Below, piece by piece: positions 18,201-27,972 of a stretch of DNA of 40,460 bases. Within the stretch, counting starts at the first letter, position 1. Each line of letters opens with the position of its first letter. This stretch comes from Microcaldota archaeon. Lineage in GTDB: Archaea > Micrarchaeota > Micrarchaeia > Micrarchaeales > CABMGC01. Under the pieces are notes generated by a model that worked only from the letters and a program-made list of their open reading frames with translations, ran no database searches and was not told where the DNA came from. Position numbers and translations under genes: made by a program. The DNA lies in the NCBI GenBank assembly GCA_021804105.1, contig JAJZKP010000007.1:1-40460 (forward strand), given 5' to 3'.

Positions 18201-20507
18201 ATGATAACCCAGATAGATCTTGAGAACTGGAAGACCCACGGCTCAAGCAAGATATCTTTTTCCAGAGGCACAAACATATTGATAGGCCAGATGGGCTCTG
18301 GCAAGAGCTCCGTTCTGGATGCCATTTCATTCGCTCTCTTTGGCACGTTCCCATCTATACAGCATCGGCGCGTGAACATCAGCGAGATAATTCGAAGTAG
18401 ACCAGAGCAGAAAGATAGTGCCACAGTAACCCTCCACTTTATCATAAACGGGGATAATTACATTGTAAGACGAAGCATCAGCAAGACTGGAGGCGCAAAG
18501 GCAGTGCTGGAGAAGAATGGCGAGTATGTCCAGTCGCAACCCCAACGTGTAAACGAGGAGATCATGAAAATACTTAAAGTCGATTACGATTTATTCTCAA
18601 AAGCCATTTATTCTGAACAGAACGGGCTTGACTATTTCCTTGATATCGGGCCTACTGATAGGAAGAAACAAATCGACGAGCTCCTAGGTCTGGATAGGTT
18701 TGCACTGGCACAGGACAACGTTACAACAATGATTAATAAGATTAAAGACCTTGCAGACGAGAATGAAAAAACAGCATCCGGTTTCGATATAGGAAAGCTA
18801 AAGGCACAGATGGAAGCACTTGAGAAGGAAATGTTAGATCTTGGTGCTGAGAGAAGAAGAATAGAACTTGAACTTGCCAAAGTGTCTACAAAAAAGGAAA
18901 AGTTGGACAACGAGTTATCGGAACTTAAACGCCAGTTCCAGAAGAAAATGAAGCTCGAGCAAGAGATAGTGTCCTCGAAGAGCAGGATTGAGACCCTCTC
19001 AAGGGAAATCGAAAAGATGGGGCCAATGGACGCGGATGACGAGAGCGAGCTCAACGCGCTTATACTGCGTACAAAGAAAGATGCGGAAAATGCAAAGCAT
19101 GAGCAGAGAGACTTGCAAGAAAGATGGCAGAGAGAACAGGCAAGGCTTTCTAATCTGAATGCAAGTCTTAATGCCTCAATGAAGGATAAGGCAGAGCACG
19201 ACAGGCTCATTGACGAACAGAAGAAGCTCGACAGGAAAACCCTCGAGTCAAATAGGCTGAAGATAAGTAAGAGTCTAGAAGTACATCAGAACGACCTTGC
19301 CAGAAATGCTGCTCTGATAGGCGAAAGCAGCAAATGGGCAAAGGAGCTTGAGAAGCATATCCAGAAGTGCCCTGTTTGCGAGCGTGATCTTGATGAAAGC
19401 ATGAGGCAAAGACTACTGGCCGACAAGGAAGGTTCAATAAGATCCATGGAACGTGAGATCAGGGAAATCTCAGCGATTATAGTCAAGGAGAAAGCAGAAC
19501 AGGAGAACAACAGCGCATTACTGAACAGATTAAGCGTTATAGAAGACAAGATAAAATCTTACGGTGACGTTGAGTCCGCAATATCCAATTTTAAGGCTTT
19601 GGCTAAAGCCGCACAGGATAACGCAAATAACCTCAGCTCGCTAATGGCAGCATCCGCCGAAGCGTTGACAAAGAAGAACGAAGAACTAATAAGACTAACG
19701 AAGAAAAAAGATGACTTCGAAAGAAGGTCAAGGTATCTAGAACAAAGATCTGAAGAGAAAAAATCCATGGAGGAAAAAGAAAGAAACAGCGCGGCTATAA
19801 AGATAGACCAAACAAAACTAGACTCGATTCAGGAAGACCTCACGCACCTTGTATCCGAATTTAGCAAGCTCTCAACAACTGTGGAATCATACAGGAAATA
19901 CGAGTCCGACAAGAAGATCCAGATAAGGGACAAAGGCATAGAAATAGATAAAGTTGATGCGCTTTACAAAGACATAACAAGGAAACGGGAGATAACAGAG
20001 AACCTTGCAAGGTTCAAGGTCTCATTGCAGGAAACCCAGACAGTACTGCGGACAAAACTTATCGATTCAATAAACAACGTGATGCAGGAGGTCTGGCCGG
20101 ACATATATCCGTATGGCGACTATTCCAGCATAATGATGAAAGCCACAGCTGAAGACTACGTGCTAAAAGTGAAGACCCACAGCACAGGAGCCGACAGTTG
20201 GCAGGATGTCGGAACCATAGCTAGCGGAGGCGAGCGTAGCATAAGCTGCCTCGCCCTCCGCATAGCCTTCTCACTGGTGCTCTCCCCTACATTGAGATGG
20301 CTTATACTAGACGAACCAACACACAACATAGACCAGCAAGGCCTGGAGCGCTTCATACGCATGTTCAATGAGGTCCTGCCGCGCATAGTTGATCAGACAT
20401 TCATAATAACACACGACCCCATACTCAAGCAGGCATATAACTCAAAGGTATACATGCTCAGCAGGAACAAGAATGAGGATCGCGAAACAGTAGTTGAGGA
20501 AGTGTAA
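18201..20507 (+). CDS. rad50: DNA double-strand-break repair ATPase Rad50 (SMC-like)
   Basis: MITQIDLENWKTHGSSKISFSRGTNILIGQMGSGKSSVLDAISFALFG, coiled coil, zinc hook CPVCERDL, ASGGERSISCLALRIAFSLVL, WLILDEPTHNID. Upstream ATG (18168) possible. Confidence 0.93.
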   Translation: MITQIDLENWKTHGSSKISFSRGTNILIGQMGSGKSSVLDAISFALFGTFPSIQHRRVNISEIIRSRPEQKDSATVTLHFIINGDNYIVRRSISKTGGAKAVLEKNGEYVQSQPQRVNEEIMKILKVDYDLFSKAIYSEQNGLDYFLDIGPTDRKKQIDELLGLDRFALAQDNVTTMINKIKDLADENEKTASGFDIGKLKAQMEALEKEMLDLGAERRRIELELAKVSTKKEKLDNELSELKRQFQKKMKLEQEIVSSKSRIETLSREIEKMGPMDADDESELNALILRTKKDAENAKHEQRDLQERWQREQARLSNLNASLNASMKDKAEHDRLIDEQKKLDRKTLESNRLKISKSLEVHQNDLARNAALIGESSKWAKELEKHIQKCPVCERDLDESMRQRLLADKEGSIRSMEREIREISAIIVKEKAEQENNSALLNRLSVIEDKIKSYGDVESAISNFKALAKAAQDNANNLSSLMAASAEALTKKNEELIRLTKKKDDFERRSRYLEQRSEEKKSMEEKERNSAAIKIDQTKLDSIQEDLTHLVSEFSKLSTTVESYRKYESDKKIQIRDKGIEIDKVDALYKDITRKREITENLARFKVSLQETQTVLRTKLIDSINNVMQEVWPDIYPYGDYSSIMMKATAEDYVLKVKTHSTGADSWQDVGTIASGGERSISCLALRIAFSLVLSPTLRWLILDEPTHNIDQQGLERFIRMFNEVLPRIVDQTFIITHDPILKQAYNSKVYMLSRNKNEDRETVVEEV

Positions 20508-20752
20508 ATGTTACGTCTTCCTGCGTGGACTTGCAACCATAAATAACATAACGCTCCAGGATGCCACTAACTTCATAATTGAAGCTAATTTATCCGACCC
20601 CCATCTACTCGCGTAAAAGGAGCACGTATAGCTTCAAAGTAATTGGACCTGAAGAGTATTGTGGCTGGGAACAGTTCCGTTGGGAAGAAATGTCAGTGCC
20701 ATTGTTCATGCCTATATGGCAGCAGCCAAAAGGAGCAAGTTTTATCTTGTGA

Positions 20753-21835
20753 TCAGATGGTAGGTAAACCAAACCCGCTGTCCTCTGTTTCTGCTTTTGG
20801 AGAAACAAGGGAGCTGCCAGACACTCCTGTGAATATTGCTATGACCTCTACCTTTCCGCTGTAGTTCGGGTCTAGCCTAGCCCCCCATATAACATTTGCG
20901 TTAGGAGCTGCGCTTTCTGTTAGCATAGACCCTATCTGGTTTGCTTCGCCCAGTGTCATATCCGGGCCACCGGTTATGTGCAGCAGTATTCCTGTCGCAT
21001 TTGAATAATCAACATCAAGGAGCTTGTTCTTAAGCGTACTCTTTACCACTTCCTGCACTCTATCGGCTCCCTGGCCGAAACCTACGCTTATCATGGCCAA
21101 CCCTCCAGCAGACATTATGGTCCTTACATCTGCAAAGTCTGTATTGATCAGGCTCGGTTGTGTTATTGCTTCTGTAATGCCTCTCACTGCCTTTGCCGTT
21201 ATCTCGTCAGCAAGTGCGAACGTTTTCTCTATTGGCAAGTTAGGATAGAGTTGAACAAGCTTCTGATTGTCTATAACTATGAGGGTGTCTATGTTCTTCC
21301 TAAGCTTCTCAATACCTTTTCGTGCAGTGTCAAGCCTTACGCGTTCAAGTGCAAAGGGTATGGTAACTATGCCAACCACTATAGAACCGCTGTCCTTTAT
21401 CACCCTGGCCACAACCGGCGCTGCGCCAGTTCCGGTTCCGCCTCCCATCCCTGCCGTAAGGAAAGCCAGATTAGTGTCTCTCACTAAGATCTCTATCTCT
21501 CCCCTCGATAGTTCCGCCGCTTTCTCCCCAACTTCAGGATATCCTCCTGCCCCCATGCCGTGTGTTATCGCTTTGCCCAACATAAGTTTGGAAATGTTAG
21601 GGTTTAGCATGCCCAACTGCTTCGCATCGGTATTAAATGCAAACAGTGCAGCCCCCTTAATATCCATTGAACTTAGCCTGTGCACTGTGTTGTTACCTCC
21701 CCCTCCTACGCCGACAACAGCTATCCTTGGCTTGAACATCTCATATTCGTCCTTCAAAGCCTGGTTCTGCGCAATCGTCTGGTCGTACATACCGAATGCC
21801 ATAAAATCGCCTAGCTCTATTTGGTGTAGCAGCAT
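20753..21835 (-). CDS. ftsZ: Cell division protein FtsZ
   Basis: VVGVGGGGNNTVHRL, FLTAGMGGGTGTGAAPVVARV tubulin signature, NTDFADVRTIM T7-like loop. Start may be the ATG at 21802. Confidence 0.96.
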   Translation of the reverse strand: MLLHQIELGDFMAFGMYDQTIAQNQALKDEYEMFKPRIAVVGVGGGGNNTVHRLSSMDIKGAALFAFNTDAKQLGMLNPNISKLMLGKAITHGMGAGGYPEVGEKAAELSRGEIEILVRDTNLAFLTAGMGGGTGTGAAPVVARVIKDSGSIVVGIVTIPFALERVRLDTARKGIEKLRKNIDTLIVIDNQKLVQLYPNLPIEKTFALADEITAKAVRGITEAITQPSLINTDFADVRTIMSAGGLAMISVGFGQGADRVQEVVKSTLKNKLLDVDYSNATGILLHITGGPDMTLGEANQIGSMLTESAAPNANVIWGARLDPNYSGKVEVIAIFTGVSGSSLVSPKAETEDSGFGLPTI

Positions 21836-21911
21836 TATATATCTTTCGAGGATGGCACGACAAATTATTGCACATCAAACCCGCAAGGCTTAATACGGTT
21901 AGTACATATGT

Positions 21912-23645
21912 ATGTTTATGTACAATCAGAAAATTGCTGCAATCTTCTACGAGATTGCAAACATGCTTGTGCTGGACAAGGGGGTGGACAGGAAGTTTGA
22001 GGTCCTCGCATACAGGAAGGCAGCCCAAACTATAGAAAGCCTTCAAGAAGACATTTTTGATTTGTACAAGAAATACGGTATAAAAGGGCTGATGGAGCTT
22101 CCTGGAATAGGGAAAAGCACAGCTGCTGCCATAGAAGAGTACATTGAGACTGGCAAGATGGCCAAGTACGAAAAGCTCAAGAAACTATACCCAATTGACT
22201 TTTTGAGCCTGACAAAAATACAGGGTCTTGGAGCAAAGAGCGTTTTTCGGCTTTATCAGGAGCTTGGAATTAAGAACGTTGCTGATCTTAAGGAAGCTGT
22301 GGGGAAGCACAAGATAAGCCAACTAGACGGATTTGGCGAAAAGAGCGAAGATGATATTGCAAAGGGAATCGCACAATTTGAGTCGAGCAAGGGTCGTATG
22401 CTGCTTGGCACTGCCCTTCCAGAGGCTGAAGCAATAGTAAAACAACTCAGAGACTCCGGTTTGGTTGAGAATGCTGTAATTGGTGGGTCTACCCGGAGAA
22501 TGAAAGAAACAGTAGGCGATATTGATATACTGGTTACTACTGAAAAGAGCAAGCCGGTTACGGATCTTTTCACAAGACTGAGCGGGGTCGAACGCATAAT
22601 AGCAACTGGCCCAACAAAGACCACTGTGCTACTAGGTATAGGAATTACGTGCGACATGCGCGTTGTAGAAAGCAAGAGCTTCGGTGCAGCATTGCAGTAC
22701 TTCACAGGAAACAAAGACCACAATGTAAGGCTGCGAGAAATAGCGATAAAGAACGGATGCAAGCTCAACGAGTACGGTTTATTTGACAAAAGAGGAAAAA
22801 GCATTGCAGGAAAGACCGAGGAGGAAATATACGAGAAACTGGGTATGGATCCAATGCCGCCAGAAATGCGGGAGAACAGGGGAGAGATAGATCTTGCAAT
22901 TGCCCACAAGCTCCCAGACCTTGTTGAATTAGAAGACATAAGAGGTGACTTTCACGTGCATACGGACCACAGCGACGGAGCTAATACTTTGGAGGAGATG
23001 GCCGAAGCAGCAAAAAAGCTTGGCCGTAGCTATATAGGCATAAGCGACCACTCAAAGAACGAGCGCATAGCCAACGGGATGGACGACAAGAAATTCGCAG
23101 TGCACCTTGACCAGATAGAGAGATTCCAAGAAAAGGTCAGTGGAATAAAGATACTAAAAGGTGCTGAAATAGACATACTCAAGGACGGAAGCCTGGATCT
23201 TGGCAACAAAATAATGGATCGAATGGATTATACGCTTGCAAGCATACACACTAACCTTTCGATGAGCAGGGAAGAAATGACAAAGAGGATAATAACTGCA
23301 TTCGAAACTGGTTACGTAAGCGTCTGGGCTCATCCGACAGACAGGATAATCAACGAAAGACCATCTATAAATGTGGACCTTGACAAGGTCTTTGAATCTG
23401 CAAAAGAGAACAACATTGTGATGGAAATTGATGCTCTCCCTGACCGGCTTGACCTTAATGACGAGAATATATTCAAGGCGAGAAAGTACGGGCTAAAGTT
23501 TTCAATTGATACGGATTCGCACAGCACTTCAAACTTTGAGTTGCTGAGATACGGCGTTGGCATGGCTAGGCGCGGATGGCTCACAAAGAATGATGTGGTC
23601 AATACCATGAGTTACGATCAAGTAATGAAATACTTCAAAAAGTGA
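21912..23645 (+). CDS. polX: DNA polymerase X family protein with C-terminal PHP domain (PolX)
   Basis: HhH motifs (LMELPGIGKSTAAAIEEY), GGSTRRMKETVGDIDILV, PHP segment DFHVHTDHSDGANTLEEMAEAAKKLGRSYIGISDHS. Confidence 0.94.
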   Translation: MFMYNQKIAAIFYEIANMLVLDKGVDRKFEVLAYRKAAQTIESLQEDIFDLYKKYGIKGLMELPGIGKSTAAAIEEYIETGKMAKYEKLKKLYPIDFLSLTKIQGLGAKSVFRLYQELGIKNVADLKEAVGKHKISQLDGFGEKSEDDIAKGIAQFESSKGRMLLGTALPEAEAIVKQLRDSGLVENAVIGGSTRRMKETVGDIDILVTTEKSKPVTDLFTRLSGVERIIATGPTKTTVLLGIGITCDMRVVESKSFGAALQYFTGNKDHNVRLREIAIKNGCKLNEYGLFDKRGKSIAGKTEEEIYEKLGMDPMPPEMRENRGEIDLAIAHKLPDLVELEDIRGDFHVHTDHSDGANTLEEMAEAAKKLGRSYIGISDHSKNERIANGMDDKKFAVHLDQIERFQEKVSGIKILKGAEIDILKDGSLDLGNKIMDRMDYTLASIHTNLSMSREEMTKRIITAFETGYVSVWAHPTDRIINERPSINVDLDKVFESAKENNIVMEIDALPDRLDLNDENIFKARKYGLKFSIDTDSHSTSNFELLRYGVGMARRGWLTKNDVVNTMSYDQVMKYFKK

Positions 23646-23866
23646 CTATGCAAATGCTGGTCCGGGACAACATATATGGAAGTTTCAATGTAACGGAATC
23701 TGTGTTAGTAGACCTGACAAACTCGAAGGCTATCCAGAGATTGAAATGTATAGCCGAAGCGCCTAGATTCCAAAATAACGATACGATGATCTCATCAAAC
23801 AGGTATCAACACTCTATTGGAGTAATGCTTCTGCTTAGAAAGTATGAAGCAGCCCCTAAGAACTAA
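23642..23866 (+). pseudogene. Truncated HD-domain phosphohydrolase (N-terminal part only), ending in IS605 RE sequence
   Basis: LVRDNIYGSFNVTESVLVDLTNSKAIQRLKCIAEA...RYQHSIGVMLLLRKY matches the start of HD phosphohydrolases; the HD catalytic portion is absent and the frame runs into TnpB-3'-like DNA. Confidence 0.7.
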
Positions 23867-23952
23867 GAACCGATAAAACACATCCTTTGCGGGATGCAGT
23901 GATTGCATGAACGCAAGGAAGCCCACACCGTTTACGGGTGGGAGGATGTCAC
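23860..23952 (+). mobile_element. Solo IS605/TnpB right end (omegaRNA-like scar)
   Basis: GAACTAAGAAC...GAACGCAAGGAAGCC + hairpin CCCAC-a-CCG-TTTA-CGG-GTGGG + AGGATGTCAC parallels GAACTGAGAAC...AAACGCAGGGGAAGCC + hairpin + GGAGGATGTCAC of the 5' copy. Confidence 0.75.
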
Positions 23953-24036
23953 TACATATCTATCTTCAAGACCTGCGAGGATAAAATATGACTACGGGCC
24001 GAAGATTGGAAGGCTACTTCAATAAGCAAGTGCTAG

Positions 24037-26220
24037 CTATCCTGCACGCCTGAGCGGTACTATATTGGCATCCTTTTGCTTTGTTGGCGTTACTCCAAGC
24101 GTAGTATACACAAACGTTAGGCAATCAGCAATCCACGACGTTTCTCTCTCGCTCGTAAGGCCCATTCCGTTCCCTCCGTTCTCATGGGATGAATGACCTG
24201 CCTTCATCTGCGTTACCAGAAGAACGGGATTATCAGAACTTGTGCTATTTTGAAGTGCTGCGGCGAATTTTCGTGCGTGCATTGGATGTGCCCGCGTGTC
24301 TAACTCCCCGCTCACTAACAATACTGCGGGGTAAGCTACTCCATCCCTAACGTTATGGAGTGGCGACGCCGGTAGTATAAAGTTCAGCTCCCTCTGTCTG
24401 TGCGGGTTCCCAAACTCATTCCTGCATAATATTCCGATGTCATAAAGGTCTCCCCTATACAGGTCGGTTACCGGTACCTCTGCAATGACGGACTTGCATA
24501 GGTCTGGACGTTGCACTGCGAATGCAGTCACAAGCCAACCTCCGTTGCTGCGTCCCCATACAGCTAGCTTATTACTTGAAGTATAACCTTGAGCTATGAG
24601 GAATTCTGCTGCTGCAATGAAATCATCGAACGAGTTCTGCCTGTTCTTATGTATGCCATCCATGTACCATGTTTCGCCACCCTCTCCCCCTCCTCTTATG
24701 TGCGCCTTTACATACACTCCTCCGTCCTCAATGAACGGTAGTATCTTGCTCTCGAAATCAGGTTCAATGGCTAAATTGAATCCGCCATATCCGTATAGAA
24801 CTGTTGGGTTTCGTCCATCAAGTGGAATCCCTTTCTTGTGCACCATAGTCATCTTTATGTATGTGCCATCTTTCGATTGGTATGATAACTCCTTTACCAT
24901 CACATTGCCGAAATCAAAATTGAATCTGGACTCTTCAATAGCATCCATCTCACCAGTGCGCATGTCTAGGTGATAGTGCCCTGGCGGTCTTATTGGAGAG
25001 CTTTCAGATATGGCAGCAATCTTCATTGAAGGATAATAATAGAACAAGCTCATCGTTCCAGTTCCATTTGCGATAACTTCACTGGTCAATCTTCCGCTCC
25101 TATTGAACAATTTCAGCGTCGTCTTTCCACCATCGTCTATATACTTGGCCAGTATGCTTCCGTTGTTGCAGCCTGATATGAAGCTGTGGAGCGTTTCGGC
25201 CTGCTCCTCTACTACTGTCTCCCAATTTCTTGCTGACGGCGCCTTTAGGTTCGCTCTGATTATCCTGCCCTTAGGTGCATTTATGGTCGTATAAGCGTAA
25301 GCATGATTCTCCTCTATATCAACTGCAAAGAAGACGGCATTCATACCAACATGTAGCGGCTTGACCGTAGGCGTTCCTTTTTCGCCTAGCCTCATGTAGT
25401 ATGAATCAACATTCATGTTGTCAGATACATGTATCATTAGGTATCTATGGTCATCAGATCCGTGCACTGATGTTGTCTTGCCAGATCCAAGTCCGCGTCC
25501 GAACATTTCCGTGTCTTCGGATTGCCGTGTTCCGAGCGCATGATAAAAGACATGTGCAACGCTTCTGGGCGACTTAACAAGATATGGGGCTGGCCATGAC
25601 GTATAATAAAATCCACTCTCATCCTGTTTCCATACCACCGAGGTAAATACTACATTGCCTATCATGTCCTTCAGCACATCTCCGCTCTCTACATCCAACA
25701 CTCTGATATCTGTCACGTCGCTACCGTGTTTCGTCACAGCGAAAGCTACCTTTTTGCCGCCCTGAGAAGGGAAGATGCTGTGCAAGGCTATGCTGCTGTC
25801 CCTGCTGAATGTATTAGGATCAAGTACTGCTTTCCACTCCCCAAAGGTTATACCATCGCCAATTACATCGGAATAATGCAGCACATGGAACGGTTTGCTG
25901 CCATCCTGCCTAAGCTGGAAGGCTCTTCCGTCACCTGCGCAGATAATTTCTCCAAAAAACGGTGTCTCAGGCAGACTATTCAACCTCTCTATCAGGTTGT
26001 CCCTCAATTCTCCATCTAAGTATCTGCGTGCCACGTCGTTCTGCTTGCGTATCCAGCTCTTGACCTCAAGGCTGCTGGAATCCTCAAGCCATCTATAATA
26101 ATCGGGGATAAGCCACCTCCCCCTCTGCTCTACAATCTTTTGGGCTCTACTGATAGGATATCTACTCTTCTCTCTAACCTCAGCCAGAACCATATACTCC
26201 CACAATGAAGTAACCGACAA
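24037..26220 (-). CDS. Prolyl oligopeptidase (S9A family)
   Basis: SRAQKIVEQRGRWLIPDYYRWLED, VLYGYGGFNLAIEPDF, VWGRSNGGWLVTAFAVQRPDLCKSVIAEVPVTDL, LDTRAHPMHARKFAAALQ, GHSSHENG. Confidence 0.95.
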   Translation of the reverse strand: MSVTSLWEYMVLAEVREKSRYPISRAQKIVEQRGRWLIPDYYRWLEDSSSLEVKSWIRKQNDVARRYLDGELRDNLIERLNSLPETPFFGEIICAGDGRAFQLRQDGSKPFHVLHYSDVIGDGITFGEWKAVLDPNTFSRDSSIALHSIFPSQGGKKVAFAVTKHGSDVTDIRVLDVESGDVLKDMIGNVVFTSVVWKQDESGFYYTSWPAPYLVKSPRSVAHVFYHALGTRQSEDTEMFGRGLGSGKTTSVHGSDDHRYLMIHVSDNMNVDSYYMRLGEKGTPTVKPLHVGMNAVFFAVDIEENHAYAYTTINAPKGRIIRANLKAPSARNWETVVEEQAETLHSFISGCNNGSILAKYIDDGGKTTLKLFNRSGRLTSEVIANGTGTMSLFYYYPSMKIAAISESSPIRPPGHYHLDMRTGEMDAIEESRFNFDFGNVMVKELSYQSKDGTYIKMTMVHKKGIPLDGRNPTVLYGYGGFNLAIEPDFESKILPFIEDGGVYVKAHIRGGGEGGETWYMDGIHKNRQNSFDDFIAAAEFLIAQGYTSSNKLAVWGRSNGGWLVTAFAVQRPDLCKSVIAEVPVTDLYRGDLYDIGILCRNEFGNPHRQRELNFILPASPLHNVRDGVAYPAVLLVSGELDTRAHPMHARKFAAALQNSTSSDNPVLLVTQMKAGHSSHENGGNGMGLTSERETSWIADCLTFVYTTLGVTPTKQKDANIVPLRRAG

Positions 26221-26265
26221 GAACGGTCTGATCTTTACTGGTTCTTAACCTTTATCTACAAATTG

Positions 26266-27534
26266 TCAATACCAGCCGCGCGCCTTCATCGCCTTGGCAA
26301 CCCTGTCAACAGCAATGATATATGCCGCTTCCCTCGGGGTTATTTTCTTGCCTTTTGCCTTGTACTCTTTCTGGGTCTTGACAACGCTACCAAAGGACCT
26401 TGTGACTATCGCGTCAAGCTTCTTGTACACGTCATCCTCGGTCCAATAATAGCCGTCCCTATTCTGCACCCATTCGAAATACGAGACTATAACCCCTCCA
26501 GAATTCACAAGGAAGTCAGGCATGTCTATTATACCGCGCTCGAAAAGTATCTTATCTGCTTCCGGTGTGACAGGTCCGTTTGCAAGCTCAAGAACAACAC
26601 TCGCATTTATCTTATCTGCATTATGCTTTGTTATCTGGTTCTCTATTGCAGCAGGTATCAATACGTCCACATCAAGCGTGAATAGTTCTTCATTGCTTAT
26701 CTTGCTTCCTCCTTTGTAATTATCCACACTACCTGTTTCCTCCTTTACTCTTGACAGTTTCTCGTAATCAAGTCCCTTCGGGTCGTATATGCCGCCCGCT
26801 GAGTCGGTTATTGCTACCACCTTTGCCTTAGCCAGCTTGGTTGCTATCTCAAATGCGAATTTCCCTGCATTGCCAAATCCCTGTATTGCTATTTTCGATC
26901 TGGCAAGATCCATCTTTGCCATCTTTGCAGTTTCTCGCAGCACGTACATTCCGCCCATTGCTGTGGAATCGTATCGCCCCTCAGAGCCGCTAAGTTCTAC
27001 CGGCTTCCCTGTTATCATTGCTGGGGCATGATGGCCTTCCAGCTTCTCATATTCATCTAGCATCCATGCCATTATCTGCGGCGTTGTATACACGTCTGGG
27101 GCAGGCACATCCCTATCTGGTCCGACGAACCTGCTGAACGCACGCATATATCCGCGCGAAAGATTCTCAAGTTCCTGAAGATTCATGCTCTTTGTGTCGC
27201 ATATAACCCCTCCTTTAGCACCGCCCAACGGTATGTCTGCAAGCGAGCACTTCCATGTCATCCATGCCGACAATGCCTTTACCGTATCAAGGTTCTCTTG
27301 CGGATGGAACCTTATGCCGCCTTTACCCGGGCCTCTCGCATCGTTATACAACACGCGGAAACCAGTAAATACCTTGGTAGTGCCATCCCTCATCTTTACA
27401 GGTATGTTTGCCACTACTGTCTGCTTAGGTTCCCTAAGCAGCGCATGTGCCTGCTTGTCCAGGCTCATGAGGTCTGCTGCCGCATCAAGTTGTGTTTGCG
27501 ATATCTTGAATGGGTCTAATTCTTCTCTTGCCAT
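26266..27534 (-). CDS. gdhA: Glutamate (Glu/Leu/Phe/Val) dehydrogenase
   Basis: GFRVLYNDARGPGKGGIRFHPQ, LSAWMTWKCSLADIPLGGAKGGV, FGNAGKFAFEIATKLAKAKVVAITDS. Confidence 0.96.
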   Translation of the reverse strand: MAREELDPFKISQTQLDAAADLMSLDKQAHALLREPKQTVVANIPVKMRDGTTKVFTGFRVLYNDARGPGKGGIRFHPQENLDTVKALSAWMTWKCSLADIPLGGAKGGVICDTKSMNLQELENLSRGYMRAFSRFVGPDRDVPAPDVYTTPQIMAWMLDEYEKLEGHHAPAMITGKPVELSGSEGRYDSTAMGGMYVLRETAKMAKMDLARSKIAIQGFGNAGKFAFEIATKLAKAKVVAITDSAGGIYDPKGLDYEKLSRVKEETGSVDNYKGGSKISNEELFTLDVDVLIPAAIENQITKHNADKINASVVLELANGPVTPEADKILFERGIIDMPDFLVNSGGVIVSYFEWVQNRDGYYWTEDDVYKKLDAIVTRSFGSVVKTQKEYKAKGKKITPREAAYIIAVDRVAKAMKARGWY

Positions 27535-27543
27535 AAAATCACA

Positions 27544-27849
27544 CTAAGCATTGACTTGCCTTTCGCAGAACCGCTCTATCTCGTGGTTAGCCTCATCTGG
27601 GCTCTTGCTCTTAATTATCTTTTCCACAAATCCCGCCTCGTCTATCTGCTTCGATATATCAACCGTAGCCCTAGCCACAGCTGTAGAATACCTCAAATTT
27701 ACATACTTGCTCACGGCAACCTGTGCTATACCCAGCTTCTTGGCTATTTCCTGCTGCGTCATCCCGTACCTCCTTCTCATCTGCTGTGCTAAATAAGCTC
27801 TTACTGCAGGTATCAATTCACTAGTGAGCAACCTACACTCCGGTTCCAT
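27544..27849 (-). CDS. HTH transcriptional regulator (archaeal COG2522-like)
   Basis: YGMTQQEIAKKLGIAQVAVSKYVN helix-turn-helix; 9-nt gap to gdhA. ATG at 27849. Confidence 0.8.
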   Translation of the reverse strand: MEPECRLLTSELIPAVRAYLAQQMRRRYGMTQQEIAKKLGIAQVAVSKYVNLRYSTAVARATVDISKQIDEAGFVEKIIKSKSPDEANHEIERFCERQVNA

Positions 27850-27905
27850 AATAATACTCTCTCCCCAAGCCTTAAAAACACTGTATGACTCTGCCAGCAT
27901 ATCGT

Positions 27906-27920
27906 CGTACTTATAGTACG
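27906..27920. promoter_or_regulatory. Inverted repeat CGTAC-TTATA-GTACG, candidate operator between the HTH gene and rps26e
   Basis: Perfect 5-bp arms around TTATA in the 123-bp divergent intergenic, next to TATATATAG. Confidence 0.45.
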
Positions 27921-27972
27921 GGTATATATAGAGATAACATTATAGTTCTTCTATAAACCATGTGGTATATTT

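Noticed and set aside
20579-20637. 8-bp inverted repeat TTGAAGCT/AGCTTCAA between rad50 and ftsZ
   Set aside because: 43-nt loop, no supporting inner stems, lies between convergent gene ends; most likely a transcript-end feature or chance.
20643-20864. Plus-strand ORF with Cys-rich CQCHCSCLYG segment
   Set aside because: Mostly overlaps the antisense 3' end of ftsZ; no recognisable family and no conserved start context.
24596-24973. Long plus-strand ORFs antisense to real genes (here and at 4130, 16106, 21267, 30707, 37908 etc.)
   Set aside because: Shadow ORFs opposite strongly supported CDSs; no independent family signatures.
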